DNA from: Frigididesulfovibrio sp031553235
Lineage (GTDB): Bacteria > Desulfobacterota > Desulfovibrionia > Desulfovibrionales > Desulfovibrionaceae
NCBI GenBank assembly: GCA_031553235.1
Contig: JAVBLS010000051.1
Coordinates: forward strand, 1 to 33,079
Length of the DNA stretch: 33,079 nt
Direction of reading: 5' to 3'
This document shows positions 24,077-32,830 of the stretch, in pieces; position 1 is the first letter of the stretch; each line of letters begins with the position of its first letter. Made by a program: the position numbers and the translations under genes. The notes below the pieces were generated by a model, which worked only from the letters and a program-made list of their open reading frames with translations, ran no database searches and was not told where the DNA came from.

Positions 24077-25309
24077 CTACTTTGTCTTTATCGCTTCTTG
24101 CGTTTTTTTGCTCACTGCCTCCGGTTCCTTTTTAACGGGAAGAAAGAACCAGGCCAGTACGAACAGGCTGCAGGACAAGGCCACGCCCGTATGAAAGCCC
24201 GATTGCACGCCGCGTGCGTCGATCAGGGCCGTAAAGAGCAGCGGCGTAATGGTCTGTCCCAGGCGCAGCAGCATGCCGTTGGCCGCCATGACCGAAGCCC
24301 GCAGCTCCTTGGGCGCGCTTTTGGCCAAATCGGCCTGCAGGTTGGGAATGTTGAAACCCTGGCCCAGCCCGTAGAAAAAAATGGGCACGAGCAGCAGCCA
24401 GAAGGTGGGCATTTCAGGGATGAGCAGCAGGGCGGCTACATAGAAGATTTGCGCAAACAGGATCAACGAGCGCAAGGGAAAGCGTTGTGAGAGCCTGCCG
24501 GTAAAGGGCGCCACCAGGGCAGCCCCGGCCGACGAGGCCGTGACCAGCAGACCGATATACCCGGCGCTTTGCCCGAATTCGTGCGCTCCGAGTACCGGCA
24601 GGCAGGTGATGATCGGCCCGTAGAGCATGGTGAAGGTCAGCAGGGTCAGAAGCAGGAGCAGGCGAATTTTCGGCTCGGCCACGGCCCGGAACATGCCCGC
24701 CACCGGGTGGGAGGCGGCCGCACCCCGCTCCGGCCTGGCCAGGGAGCTGCGCAGGGCCGGCAAGAGTATCGGCAGGGAAGTCAAAGGCAGCAGAAAGGTC
24801 AGGCGCGGGTTGATGTCGCCGAGCAGCCCACCGACCAGGGGGAAAAGAGCGGTGCAGACGCTCAGCAGGGTGATGTTCCAGCCGATGGCCCGGGAAAGAT
24901 CGTTGCCGCGAAAGGTATCGGCCAGAATGGTGTTGTTCAGAGTACCGAAGGAAGAAGCCCCCACCCCCTGTAGAAAGCGCAGGGCGATCAGACTGGGAAA
25001 GTCCGGCGCGGCCGCGCAGCCGGCCCCCGCCAGGCAGAACAGGATCAGGGACGGCACGAGCACGGCTTTGCGGCTGTAACGGTCTGCCAGAATACCGCCG
25101 ACGGGGGTAAAGAAGATGCCCGGCAGGGTGAAGGCCGAGATGACCAGGCCGGCATGGGTCAGACTGACCTCAAAAGTCTTGGCCAGAAAGGGCAGCAACG
25201 GCATGACGCTGCTGACCCCGATGATCATGCTGTAGGTGCAGCCGTATGCGAGCAGGGTGGCCCTGCGGGCCGCCGAGGGCCCGGCAAGGGCCTCCTGTCC
25301 GTCGGTCAC
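24077..25309 (-). CDS. MFS transporter, 12 TM, drug-efflux type
   Basis: 410 residues with about 12 hydrophobic segments. Motif A appears as GGILADRYSRKAVLVPSLIL (residues about 72-92), and RFLQGVGASSFGTLNN is the motif B region. The second half carries a similar motif (FTGRLSQRFPLRS), the two-fold repeat of the major facilitator superfamily, DHA1-like. Substrate unknown. The start is GTG at 25309, and GTGA overlaps the gatB stop by 4 nt, so translation is coupled to gatB; this is an odd partner and may only reflect compact packing. Confidence 0.85.
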   Translation of the reverse strand: MTDGQEALAGPSAARRATLLAYGCTYSMIIGVSSVMPLLPFLAKTFEVSLTHAGLVISAFTLPGIFFTPVGGILADRYSRKAVLVPSLILFCLAGAGCAAAPDFPSLIALRFLQGVGASSFGTLNNTILADTFRGNDLSRAIGWNITLLSVCTALFPLVGGLLGDINPRLTFLLPLTSLPILLPALRSSLARPERGAAASHPVAGMFRAVAEPKIRLLLLLTLLTFTMLYGPIITCLPVLGAHEFGQSAGYIGLLVTASSAGAALVAPFTGRLSQRFPLRSLILFAQIFYVAALLLIPEMPTFWLLLVPIFFYGLGQGFNIPNLQADLAKSAPKELRASVMAANGMLLRLGQTITPLLFTALIDARGVQSGFHTGVALSCSLFVLAWFFLPVKKEPEAVSKKTQEAIKTK

Positions 25310-26730
25310 AGCTTTTTGCCCAGCAATTTGTTGACCTGGGCCGGATTGGCCTTGCCTTTGGTCTTCTGCATGATTCGGCCCACAAAGAAGGACAGCAGCT
25401 TGGTCTTGCCGCTCCGGTAGGCTTCCACCTCGGCCGGGTTTTCGGCCAGCACAGCATCCACCAGAAACTCCAACTCGGAAGAGTCGGAAACCTGCACCAA
25501 GCCGCGTTCCTTGGCCAGGGCCTCAGCCGGGGCGCCGGTTTCAAATAGTTCCGGAAAGATATCGTGGGCGATGCGGATGCTGATCAATCCGTTATCCACG
25601 ATCTTGGCCAATTCGGCCAACCCGGCCGGGGCCATTTTCGTCTTGCCTGGGGCAAGCCCGCGCGTGCCGCATTCGCGCAGGTATTCCCCAAGCATCAGGG
25701 CGGCCAGGCGTTTGGGCGAACCGCCGTCCGCGACCGCCTGCTCAAAAAAGGCCGCGGCCCCGCGGGCGCCCACAAGCACGGCCGCGTCCTCGGCGGTCAG
25801 ACCGTATTGTTCGGTCAGTCGTGCCTTGCGGGCCTCGGGCAGTTCCGGCATGGCCGCGCGCCACTGCGCCAAATCGGCTTCGGCCACGATCACCGGCGGC
25901 AGATCCGGGTTGGGAAAATAGCGGTAGTCGTGGGCATCCTCTTTGGAACGCATGGCCTGGGTCATCTGGCGCACCGAGTCAAAGAGTCTGGTTTCCTGGA
26001 CAATGGCTTCGCCGTCTTCGAGGCAGGCCTCCTGCCTGGCGATTTCGTAGGCAATGGCCCGCTGGATGTTGCGGAAGGAGTTAAGGTTCTTGGTCTCCGT
26101 GCGCGTGCCGAACTCCGTGGAGCCCTTGGGCCGTATGGAAACGTTGGCGTCGCAACGCATGCTGCCTTCTTCCATGTTGCCGTCGGTCACGTCCAACTCC
26201 ACAAGAATGGCGTGGACCTGGCGCATGAACTCGGCCGCTTCTTCGGCGCTGCGTAGATCCGGCTCGCCGACAATTTCGATCAACGGAGTGCCGGCCCGGT
26301 TCAGATCCACCAGGGTGACCCCGCTCCGGCCGTGCACGCACTTGCCGGCGTCGTCTTCCAGGTGGATGCGGGTGATGCCGATGCGCCGGGTTTGGCCGTT
26401 CACGCTGACGTCCAGATGCCCTTTGCCGCAGATCGGCGGGTTGAATTGCGAGGTCTGGAAGCCGTTGGGCAGGTCGGGATAGAAGTAGTTCTTGCGGGAA
26501 AAAATGGACCTGGCGTTGATTTGGCAGTTCAGGGCCAGCCCTGCCTTGACGGCCAGTTCCACGGCCTTTTCGTTGAGCCGGGGCAGGGCGCCGGGCATGC
26601 CGGCGCAAACCTCGCAAACCTGCTCGTTGGGACTGGCCCCGAAAGTGGCGGGGCAGGAACAGAAAAGTTTCGATCGGGTTTTCAGTTGAGCGTGAATTTC
26701 CAGGCCGATCACCGCTTCATACGCCGCCAT
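25306..26730 (-). CDS. gatB: Aspartyl/glutamyl-tRNA amidotransferase subunit B
   Basis: 474 residues, the usual length. Signatures: YEAVIGLEIHAQLKTRSKLF, the zinc cysteines CSCP and CEVCAGMPGALP, FSRKNYFYPDLPNGFQTSQ, HLEDDAGKCVHG, DLNRAGTPLIEIV, and the C-terminal GatB/YqeY domain ending AQVNKLLGKKL. GatB, with GatA and GatC, amidates misacylated Glu-tRNA-Gln or Asp-tRNA-Asn; gatA and gatC are not next to it here. The start at 26730 has GGAGGACGC directly upstream. Confidence 0.96.
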   Translation of the reverse strand: MAAYEAVIGLEIHAQLKTRSKLFCSCPATFGASPNEQVCEVCAGMPGALPRLNEKAVELAVKAGLALNCQINARSIFSRKNYFYPDLPNGFQTSQFNPPICGKGHLDVSVNGQTRRIGITRIHLEDDAGKCVHGRSGVTLVDLNRAGTPLIEIVGEPDLRSAEEAAEFMRQVHAILVELDVTDGNMEEGSMRCDANVSIRPKGSTEFGTRTETKNLNSFRNIQRAIAYEIARQEACLEDGEAIVQETRLFDSVRQMTQAMRSKEDAHDYRYFPNPDLPPVIVAEADLAQWRAAMPELPEARKARLTEQYGLTAEDAAVLVGARGAAAFFEQAVADGGSPKRLAALMLGEYLRECGTRGLAPGKTKMAPAGLAELAKIVDNGLISIRIAHDIFPELFETGAPAEALAKERGLVQVSDSSELEFLVDAVLAENPAEVEAYRSGKTKLLSFFVGRIMQKTKGKANPAQVNKLLGKKL

Positions 26731-26872
26731 GCGTCCTCCAAAAGTCTGTGCCGGTCGAAGCCGGCAAATGAACGGAAAACTTTAGGATGAACGGCGAGCT
26801 TTGGCAAGATACGGCAGGAAAGCCGGCCTGGGTATGAACAGAACGACCTACATCGGCACACTGAAGAGCGAT

Positions 26873-27535
26873 CTACACCAGTGCGCTGACGCCGCTGTAA
26901 AAAGCAGCCGACTCGTCCTCGCCGAAGGCCGCGAGCAGGGAAGAGGGAGTAAAGCCGCTCTGCAGCGAGGTGTTGAAAAAGGCTTCCACGGCCGTGGCCT
27001 GTATTTCGGCGCGGGCTTTGCTCAGGGAGGTAAGTCCGAAGGATCCGGCCTGCCGGTCGGCGCGCTCAAGGTTGCCCAAGGCCTGGATGTAGCCAAAAGT
27101 TTCACAGGTCTTGCGTTTTTTCGCAAGATATTCTTCGATGACCACCTTGGACTCCTCGTTGTCGCACTGCACTTCAATGTTGCCTTTGGTGGTCAGCTTC
27201 AAGGTGAACACCGTGCCCTTGGGCAGACCGGCCTTTTCCAGGCCTGCGCGCAGATCCTTGGTAAAGGCGTCTTCCAGTTCCTGGCGGTAGGAGGCAATTT
27301 TCGTGAAGGTGATCTGGCCTTCTTTTTCTGAAAGCTCTTTCACGGCGCGCTGCAGGGCCGCCTGGACGATTTCGGCCGAGGCGCCGGCGCTTTCCGTTGT
27401 GGACGAACTATAGCTGTTACGGGCGCTCAAGCGCTCGAAATAGGAGGTGATGGAGCTTTTTTTGCTTTCTTCGTTGAGCACGTCGGCCAAGGATATGGTG
27501 ACGCCATAGCCGCCGATGGAACTGATACCGGACAT
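26873..27535 (-). CDS. Conserved-looking protein of unknown function
   Basis: 220 residues from the ATG at 27535, chosen because AAAGGAG lies just upstream; the frame continues open to 27685 without another start signal. It begins MSGISSIGGYGVTISLADVL, then a Ser/Thr-rich segment, a probable helical region (IVQAALQRAVKELSEKEGQI), a two-strand segment with GTVFTLKLTTKGNIEVQCDN, and a helical C-terminus. No signal peptide, no membrane segment. I do not recognise a family. A candidate sigma-54 promoter upstream suggests co-regulation with flagellar or other sigma-54 genes, which is only an inference. The gene is divergent from phoH. Confidence 0.72.
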   Translation of the reverse strand: MSGISSIGGYGVTISLADVLNEESKKSSITSYFERLSARNSYSSSTTESAGASAEIVQAALQRAVKELSEKEGQITFTKIASYRQELEDAFTKDLRAGLEKAGLPKGTVFTLKLTTKGNIEVQCDNEESKVVIEEYLAKKRKTCETFGYIQALGNLERADRQAGSFGLTSLSKARAEIQATAVEAFFNTSLQSGFTPSSLLAAFGEDESAAFYSGVSALV

Positions 27536-27587
27536 GGGCGTTCTCCTTTCGGGCAAATTCTTCCGTTCTCGTCTCTCACGGTTCTCT

Positions 27588-27603
27588 TGCATGGATTGTG
27601 CCG
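27588..27603 (-). promoter_or_regulatory. Candidate sigma-54 promoter
   Basis: On the minus strand CGGCACA, four bases, then ATGCA, with the GG-to-GC distance of 12 required for -24/-12 promoters. The core GGCAC and GCA are intact; the flanking T residues differ. The start codon of the unknown gene is about 43 nt below the expected transcription start. Confidence 0.35.
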
Positions 27604-27776
27604 GCGTGAACAATGAGTTGTGCCCGCTTGAACAAGGGAAAGCAGCGCCGGTCCGCCGGGAAGAGTTTTTATTATATTTCTGCAAAATAATTCAATTAAT
27701 AATAGTTGGACGAGGGCAGGCTTTACAGTTATGGTCGTCACAGTGCGACCGTGCGAGGAGGAAGAGCTTCGGCTGC

Positions 27777-28739
27777 ATGAGTAAGGAATCTGGTCTTACC
27801 CTGAATTTTGATGACCCGGCTTTAAGCAACCTGCTGTTCGGCCCCCAGGACGAGCACTTACGGGTGCTTTCCGGGCTTTCCGGCTTGAGGCTTTCCGGGC
27901 GTGGCAACAGTGTGGCGGTGATTGGCGAGGCCGAAGCGGCTTCGCGCATGGGCCGGCTGCTCACCCAGTTGTACTCGGTGCTCAAGGAAGGCGGTCGTTT
28001 TTACCCTAGAGATCTGGCCCACGCCTACGCCATGGTCGACAACGACCCGGACGCCGACGTACGCACCGTGTTCAACGAAGCAGTGTTCACCACGGCCCGG
28101 CGCCGCACGGTCAGCCCCAAGACTGTGCACCAGCGCGAATACGTGGCCGCTCTGAAAAACTCCGAGATGATTTTCGCCGTGGGGCCGGCAGGCACGGGCA
28201 AAACCTATCTGGCTGTGGCTGCGGCCTTGGCTTTGCTCCTTGCCAAAAAGGTACAGCGCCTTATCTTGACCCGGCCGGCCGTGGAGGCCGGGGAACGCCT
28301 CGGGTTCCTGCCCGGGGACATGGCCCAGAAGGTCAACCCCTATCTGCGGCCACTGTACGATGCCCTGCACGATATGCTTGATTTCGACCGTGTGGCCGAA
28401 ATGATGGAAACCGGCGTCATTGAGGTGGCCCCCTTGGCCTTTATGCGAGGCCGCACCTTAAGCGATGCGTTTGTCATTCTGGACGAAGCGCAGAACACCA
28501 CCCCCGAACAAATGAAGATGTTTCTCACCCGCATGGGCTTTGGCTCGCGCATGGTGATCACCGGCGACGTCACCCAGATCGACCTGCCCCTCGAAAACGG
28601 CCGGGAGCGTTCCGGCCTGATCCAGGCCCTGAAGATCTTGGACGGAGTCAAAGGCATTCATATCCAACATTTCACCGAAGAAGACGTGGTGCGCCACCCC
28701 CTGGTGAGCCGCATCGTGACAGCCTATGGCAACGGTTAA
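27777..28739 (+). CDS. ybeZ: PhoH family protein (PhoL/YbeZ-type ATPase)
   Basis: 320 residues from the ATG at 27777, which has GAGGAGG about 15 nt upstream (a long spacing). An N-terminal KH-like part (residues about 25-85) precedes the ATPase: Walker A FAVGPAGTGKTYLAVAAALA (about residues 135-155), RPAVEAGERLGFLPGD, Walker B FVILDEAQNTTPEQMKMFL, and sensor ITGDVTQIDLP. The family is linked to RNA metabolism and 16S rRNA handling with YbeY, encoded two genes downstream. It overlaps the HD-domain gene by 14 nt, so the three genes form one operon. Confidence 0.93.
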   Translation: MSKESGLTLNFDDPALSNLLFGPQDEHLRVLSGLSGLRLSGRGNSVAVIGEAEAASRMGRLLTQLYSVLKEGGRFYPRDLAHAYAMVDNDPDADVRTVFNEAVFTTARRRTVSPKTVHQREYVAALKNSEMIFAVGPAGTGKTYLAVAAALALLLAKKVQRLILTRPAVEAGERLGFLPGDMAQKVNPYLRPLYDALHDMLDFDRVAEMMETGVIEVAPLAFMRGRTLSDAFVILDEAQNTTPEQMKMFLTRMGFGSRMVITGDVTQIDLPLENGRERSGLIQALKILDGVKGIHIQHFTEEDVVRHPLVSRIVTAYGNG

Positions 28740-31020
28740 ACACATTCCCGACAAGGCCAGATCGGATTTTTCCCTCTGGCTCGACGCTCAGCGTAAGCAT
28801 TTGCCCGATTCCTCCTATGCGGTGCTGATTGCGGCCATTTTGCTGCTCTCCGCCCTGGCCTGCATCGACTTTTCTCCCAACGTGCCGCTGGTCACGGCCG
28901 GCGAGCCGGCCTCGGAAGACATTATTGCCGACCGCAGTCTACTTTTTGAGGACGCCGGACGTACCGAAGAGCGCCGCGCCCAAGTGCGCAGCCTGCAGCC
29001 GGTGATCTGCGATCTCGACCTGGACTCGGTGGATCGGCTTTATGTCGAGATCCAAAACACCTTCACCGCCATCAACCAGGCCCAGACCCAGGAGGAGAAG
29101 GATCAGATCCGTCGCTCCCTCATGGGTACGGGCGGGACGGAAATCTCTTCGGCCGACTTGAATGCCTTGTCGTCCACCCAGGTCCAGACCGTGGCGCTGG
29201 AGCAGGCCCTGCCCGCTGTGCAGAAGATGTTGCGCGTAGGAGTGCTGGAAGATTTACGCTCGGTTTTCGCCTACAAGGGCGGCATTGTTGTGCGTAACTC
29301 GCAGACCGGCGAAGAGACCCTGCACCCCGAACTCCAGGGAGTCCAGGATCTGAAAAGCGTGGAAACCCAGCTTTCCGGGTTGCTCAAGAGCGTGCCCATT
29401 TCCAACCAGGCCAGGGTAGCCCTGGTGCGCCTGTTCACCATCCTCACTCCCTACAGTCTGACACCCAATTTTGAAGAAACCGCCCTGCGCGCCCAAGCCC
29501 TGACCCAGGCAGTGGAGCCCATCCGACACCGGGTGCAGCGGGGTGAGTTGCTGGTGCGCAAGGGCGAGCGCGTGAGCCACGAACAGCAGCAAAAGGTCTT
29601 CGCCCTTTGGAAGCGCAAGGCCGACCGTTTTGACTCCTCGCGCTTTTTTGGCGTTGCCGTGTGCGGCATACTGCTTTCCACCGGCCTGCTGTTTTCGCCC
29701 AGCGGCCGCCCGGCCAGCAGACCCGGCCGGCGCGACTATGTGTTCATTGCCACGCTGTTGCTGCTTTTTGCCTTTCTGGGCAAAGGCATCTTTTTGCTCG
29801 CCGAGCAGTTGGCGGCCTCTTCAGTGGGCTTTTCGCCGGACAGCGCGGCCTTTCTCGTGCCCGTGGCCGGGGCGGCCTCCATCGCTTCGTTGATTTTTTC
29901 CACTCGGCGCTATCTGGTCACCGGGTTGCTCCTGGCTTTTTTTTGCACCCTGATGACCCGCGGCGGTTTGGGGTACTTTTTGTTTTTCTTTATGAGCGCC
30001 ATGTGGAGCACCTGGCTGACCGTGCGCACCCAAAGCCGACAGGACGTGGTCTGGAGCCTGCCGCCGCTGTTGTTGGGCCAACTGGCCATGTGGCTGGGAG
30101 CCACCTTCATGTTCGGCGGCATTCATACTCGCTATCTCTTTGAGTCCCTGGCCGTTGCCGGCTCGGCCGTGGTCTCCATGCTGCTGACCTTCGCCCTGGC
30201 CCCGGTGGTGGAAATGGTTTTCGGCTACACCACGCGCTTTCGACTTATGGAACTGCTCAACTTGGAGCAGCCGTTGCTGCGTGATCTTATGCTTAACGCC
30301 CCGGGCACCTACCATCACTCGCTGATTGTTTCCAACATGGTGGAGGCAGGGGCCAAGGCCGTGGGGGCCAACGGCCTGCTCTGCAAAGTGGCGGCCCTGT
30401 ATCACGACATCGGCAAAACGGCCAAGGCCGGCTATTACATCGAGAACCAGATTACCGACGACAACCCGCACAACCGCCTTACCCCCTCCATGAGCGCGCT
30501 GATTCTCATTTCCCACACCAAACAGGGCACGGAAATGGGCGAAAAGCATCGCCTGGGCAAGGAAGTGACCGACATCATCCGCCAACACCACGGCACCGGG
30601 TTGATACGCTATTTCTATGAAAAGGCCCGGCAGCAGGCCGAGGGTCCGCCCCCGAAGATCGAGGATTTCAGCTATCCCGGCCCCAAGCCGCAGAGCCGGG
30701 AGGCGGCCATTGTGCTGCTGGCCGACGCGGTGGAGGCCTCCAGCCGGACTCTGAAGGATCCCTCCCCGGCCCTGTTGCAGCGCCATATCGACAGCATCAT
30801 CAAAGGCATTTATTCCGATGGACAGTTGGACGAGGCGGATCTGACCTTTAAGGATCTCTCCCTTCTGGCCGAGAACTTTCACCGCGTGTTGCGGGGCATT
30901 TTCCACCACCGCATCGCCTATCCGGCGCGCAAGGATAAAGGAACGGACGCCTCGGCCGGGCCACCTGAAGAGCAGGCCGCCCTTTCCGCCAAGCACCCCC
31001 ATTCACCTTTGCCGCAATAA
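28726..31020 (+). CDS. 7TM-HD phosphodiesterase (PgpH/YqfF-like)
   Basis: 764 residues. One TM segment near residues 32-50, a large extracytoplasmic 7TMR-HDED domain (about 55-300), then a cluster of TM segments (about 305-510) and a C-terminal cytoplasmic HD domain. The catalytic residues are visible: TYHHSLIVSNMV at about 527, ALYHDIGKTAKAGYYIENQ at about 556 and the later RQHHGTGLI. In Listeria and Bacillus the family hydrolyses cyclic di-AMP; that activity here is inferred. The phoH / 7TM-HD / ybeY order is the same as in Firmicutes and Deltaproteobacteria. The C-terminus has a loose Gly/Ala/Pro tail. Confidence 0.9.
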   Translation: MATVKHIPDKARSDFSLWLDAQRKHLPDSSYAVLIAAILLLSALACIDFSPNVPLVTAGEPASEDIIADRSLLFEDAGRTEERRAQVRSLQPVICDLDLDSVDRLYVEIQNTFTAINQAQTQEEKDQIRRSLMGTGGTEISSADLNALSSTQVQTVALEQALPAVQKMLRVGVLEDLRSVFAYKGGIVVRNSQTGEETLHPELQGVQDLKSVETQLSGLLKSVPISNQARVALVRLFTILTPYSLTPNFEETALRAQALTQAVEPIRHRVQRGELLVRKGERVSHEQQQKVFALWKRKADRFDSSRFFGVAVCGILLSTGLLFSPSGRPASRPGRRDYVFIATLLLLFAFLGKGIFLLAEQLAASSVGFSPDSAAFLVPVAGAASIASLIFSTRRYLVTGLLLAFFCTLMTRGGLGYFLFFFMSAMWSTWLTVRTQSRQDVVWSLPPLLLGQLAMWLGATFMFGGIHTRYLFESLAVAGSAVVSMLLTFALAPVVEMVFGYTTRFRLMELLNLEQPLLRDLMLNAPGTYHHSLIVSNMVEAGAKAVGANGLLCKVAALYHDIGKTAKAGYYIENQITDDNPHNRLTPSMSALILISHTKQGTEMGEKHRLGKEVTDIIRQHHGTGLIRYFYEKARQQAEGPPPKIEDFSYPGPKPQSREAAIVLLADAVEASSRTLKDPSPALLQRHIDSIIKGIYSDGQLDEADLTFKDLSLLAENFHRVLRGIFHHRIAYPARKDKGTDASAGPPEEQAALSAKHPHSPLPQ

Positions 31021-31022
31021 TT

Positions 31023-31538
31023 ATGGCTCCGGTTGTGGCTGTTATCAGGGAATCGCCGGTCTCCCGGCTGTTCCCTTTTTCGCGCGGCGAGTTGCGCACC
31101 CTGGTCCGAGCCATGCTCATGGCCGCCGGCGTGGAGGAGGGGGTCTTGGAAATCGCCCTGCTGGACGACGCCGAAATGGCCGCGCTGAATGCTTCTGCCT
31201 TGGGATTGACCGGGCCGACCAACGTGCTTTCTTTCCCTGAGGGTGGGGCGGGCGCTCCCGGTTCGTCGGCGGACGACGGTCCAAGTGCTTTTGGTCGGCC
31301 TTTCTGCCGTGAGCGGCAGAAGCTGTATGTCGGCCCTTCTCTCGGCCGCCTGGCCGTTGCCCCGGAAACTTTGTTGCGCGAATGTTTGCTCTATGGCCAG
31401 GAGCCGGAAGAACACGCCGTGCGTCTTTTGGCCCACGGCTTGGCCCATCTGCTCGGGCACGATCACGGCCCGGCCATGGACGCTCTCTGTCGCAAGCTTG
31501 AGACGGCCGCCACGTCGCTGTTTGCGGAGGCCGTTTGA
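31023..31538 (+). CDS. ybeY: Endoribonuclease / rRNA maturation factor YbeY
   Basis: 171 residues. The zinc-binding H-x3-H-x5-H motif reads HGLAHLLGHDH (about residues 139-149) and PTNVLSFPEG is the conserved substrate block. Between SFPEG and the usual GDI segment there is an extra, Gly/Ser/Arg-rich piece (about 30 residues), and the GDI is replaced by LGRLAVAPE. YbeY is a metal-dependent single-strand endoribonuclease for 16S rRNA 3' processing and ribosome quality control, in the cytoplasm. It starts 2 nt after the HD-protein stop, so it is co-translated with it. Confidence 0.88.
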   Translation: MAPVVAVIRESPVSRLFPFSRGELRTLVRAMLMAAGVEEGVLEIALLDDAEMAALNASALGLTGPTNVLSFPEGGAGAPGSSADDGPSAFGRPFCRERQKLYVGPSLGRLAVAPETLLRECLLYGQEPEEHAVRLLAHGLAHLLGHDHGPAMDALCRKLETAATSLFAEAV

Positions 31539-31603
31539 AATTGCCGCTTCACCCCGGCCGGCCGCCAGATTGCGCTTAAGGCTTACGGCCGCTCGATCGC
31601 ACC

Positions 31604-32560
31604 TTATTGTGACGGGTTCTCCCGATCCCGCTTGAGAAAGTCCAGTAAAACCCGTTCACGTGCCGCGCGTCGTTCGGCCGCGTGTTCCGGCGGCCACTTG
31701 TAAACACCATGGCCGGTTTTTAGGCCCAGATTGCCCTGTTCGACGGCCTGCCTCATGAGCGGGCCAGGGCCGGTACGTTTTCCCAAGTCGGGGCAGAGTT
31801 GGGCCAGAACGGCGGAAAACACATCCAGCCCGCCCATGTCGGCGCTCTCGATGGGACCGGTCACGGCATAGCGTCGGCCAAGGCTGAGGGCCACGGCGGC
31901 GTCCACGGTAGCGGCGTCTGCCCAGCCCTGCTCCACGATATGCAGGGCCTCGCGCAGGCAGGCGCTCTGGATGCGGTTGACGATGAAGCCGGGCACTTCT
32001 TGGCGCAAGGTCACAGGCACGTTGCCCAGAGACTCCACCCAGCGGGCGGCCAGAGCGCATGCTTCGGGCCGGGTGGCGTCGGTCGGGCAGATTTCCACCA
32101 GCGGCATCAAATGCGACGGGTTGAAGAAGTGGATCGACAAAAAGCGTTCCGGTCGTTGCAGGGCTTGGCCGATGGCGCTCGGGCTCAGGCTGGAGGTGTT
32201 GGTGCCGATGAGCGCTCCCGGCCGGCAGCGGCTTTCGGCTTCGGCCAGTACCCGATGTTTGGTAGCCAGGTCTTCGGCCACGGACTCGATGATCAGGTCG
32301 GCCCCGTCGGCAGCCTCGCCGATGTCGGTCACGCCCTGGACACGGCCGAGAATATCGGCGATTGGCTCCTGGGCCGGCAGACCGTTGTCCTCAAAAAAGT
32401 CCGCCAGCCGCTCCACGCCGGCCAATGCGATCGTGAGGCTGCGGTTCGAGCGGGCGAACAGGCGTATGGTATAACCGACTTTGGCAGCGAGAAAGGCGAT
32501 GCCATGCCCCATTGTGCCCGCGCCCAGGCAGGCCACGGTTTTGATTTCCGGTATGCGCAT
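31604..32560 (-). CDS. 3-hydroxyacyl-CoA dehydrogenase family protein
   Basis: 318 residues from the ATG at 32560, preceded by GGCGGAGAC. The NAD site is TVACLGAGTMGHGIAFLA (residues 8-25), followed by SVAEDLATKH, IGTNTSSLSPSAIG with the catalytic-region Ser/Asn, HFFNPSHLMPLVEI, and PGFIVNRIQSACLREALHIV; the C-terminal 3HCDH helical domain ends near 290. It oxidises (S)-3-hydroxyacyl-CoA with NAD+, but the HFFNPSHLMPLVEI pattern is also that of lambda-crystallin/L-gulonate 3-dehydrogenase, so the true substrate is uncertain. The frame continues open to 32767 through an unrelated integrase-like sequence, which is listed separately and rejected as part of this gene. Convergent with ybeY, 65 nt apart. 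Confidence 0.88.
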   Translation of the reverse strand: MRIPEIKTVACLGAGTMGHGIAFLAAKVGYTIRLFARSNRSLTIALAGVERLADFFEDNGLPAQEPIADILGRVQGVTDIGEAADGADLIIESVAEDLATKHRVLAEAESRCRPGALIGTNTSSLSPSAIGQALQRPERFLSIHFFNPSHLMPLVEICPTDATRPEACALAARWVESLGNVPVTLRQEVPGFIVNRIQSACLREALHIVEQGWADAATVDAAVALSLGRRYAVTGPIESADMGGLDVFSAVLAQLCPDLGKRTGPGPLMRQAVEQGNLGLKTGHGVYKWPPEHAAERRAARERVLLDFLKRDRENPSQ

Positions 32561-32629
32561 GTCTCCGCCTTGGTTGGAGTTGCTGTACTGATTATCGCCG
32601 AAAAAGGACGAGTTTGCGAGCCTGAGAAG

Positions 32630-32767
32630 GTGCTCGCCTGTGGATACTCCTACCCGGTCGCGGGCGCAAGGTGAACCAGAAAAAGGCGGCCCTATCACCT
32701 GTGGAATACGCTTGCGGAAGTAATAAACGCCGCCGTTTCTCCTTTGAATATGCAGACTTAAGGACAT
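32630..32767 (-). pseudogene. N-terminal fragment of a phage-type integrase
   Basis: From the ATG at 32765-32767 the frame reads MSLSLHIQRRNGGVYYFRKR then IPQVIG, matching the start of phage/island tyrosine recombinases that begin with a short RRGxxYYFRRRxP motif (DUF6538-like). A region with RVGVSTGEHLLRLANSS that follows may be the degraded continuation. No core-binding or catalytic domain is present. The frame runs on into the dehydrogenase gene without a stop, so the remnant could be read as a 69-residue N-terminal extension. Similarity judged by eye only. Confidence 0.5.
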
Positions 32768-32772
32768 AAAAG

Positions 32773-32817
32773 AATCCTCTTGTGTAACACCTGAGTGTTA
32801 TACAAGAGGATTTTTGG
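32773..32817. terminator. 18-bp hairpin, probable bidirectional terminator
   Basis: AATCCTCTTGTGTAACAC (32773-32790) pairs with GTGTTATACAAGAGGATT (32795-32812), with one G-U pair, and the loop is CTGA. A T-run (32811-32815) lies on the right, and an A/T stretch on the left. It stands 6 nt before the integrase-like ATG on the minus strand. Confidence 0.75.
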
Positions 32818-32830
32818 TGAATTTATCGAA

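Noticed and set aside
32561..32767. An N-terminal extension of the 3-hydroxyacyl-CoA dehydrogenase
   Set aside because: The NAD-binding fold starts at residue 8 after the ATG at 32560, which has its own ribosome site, and the extension resembles an integrase N-terminus.
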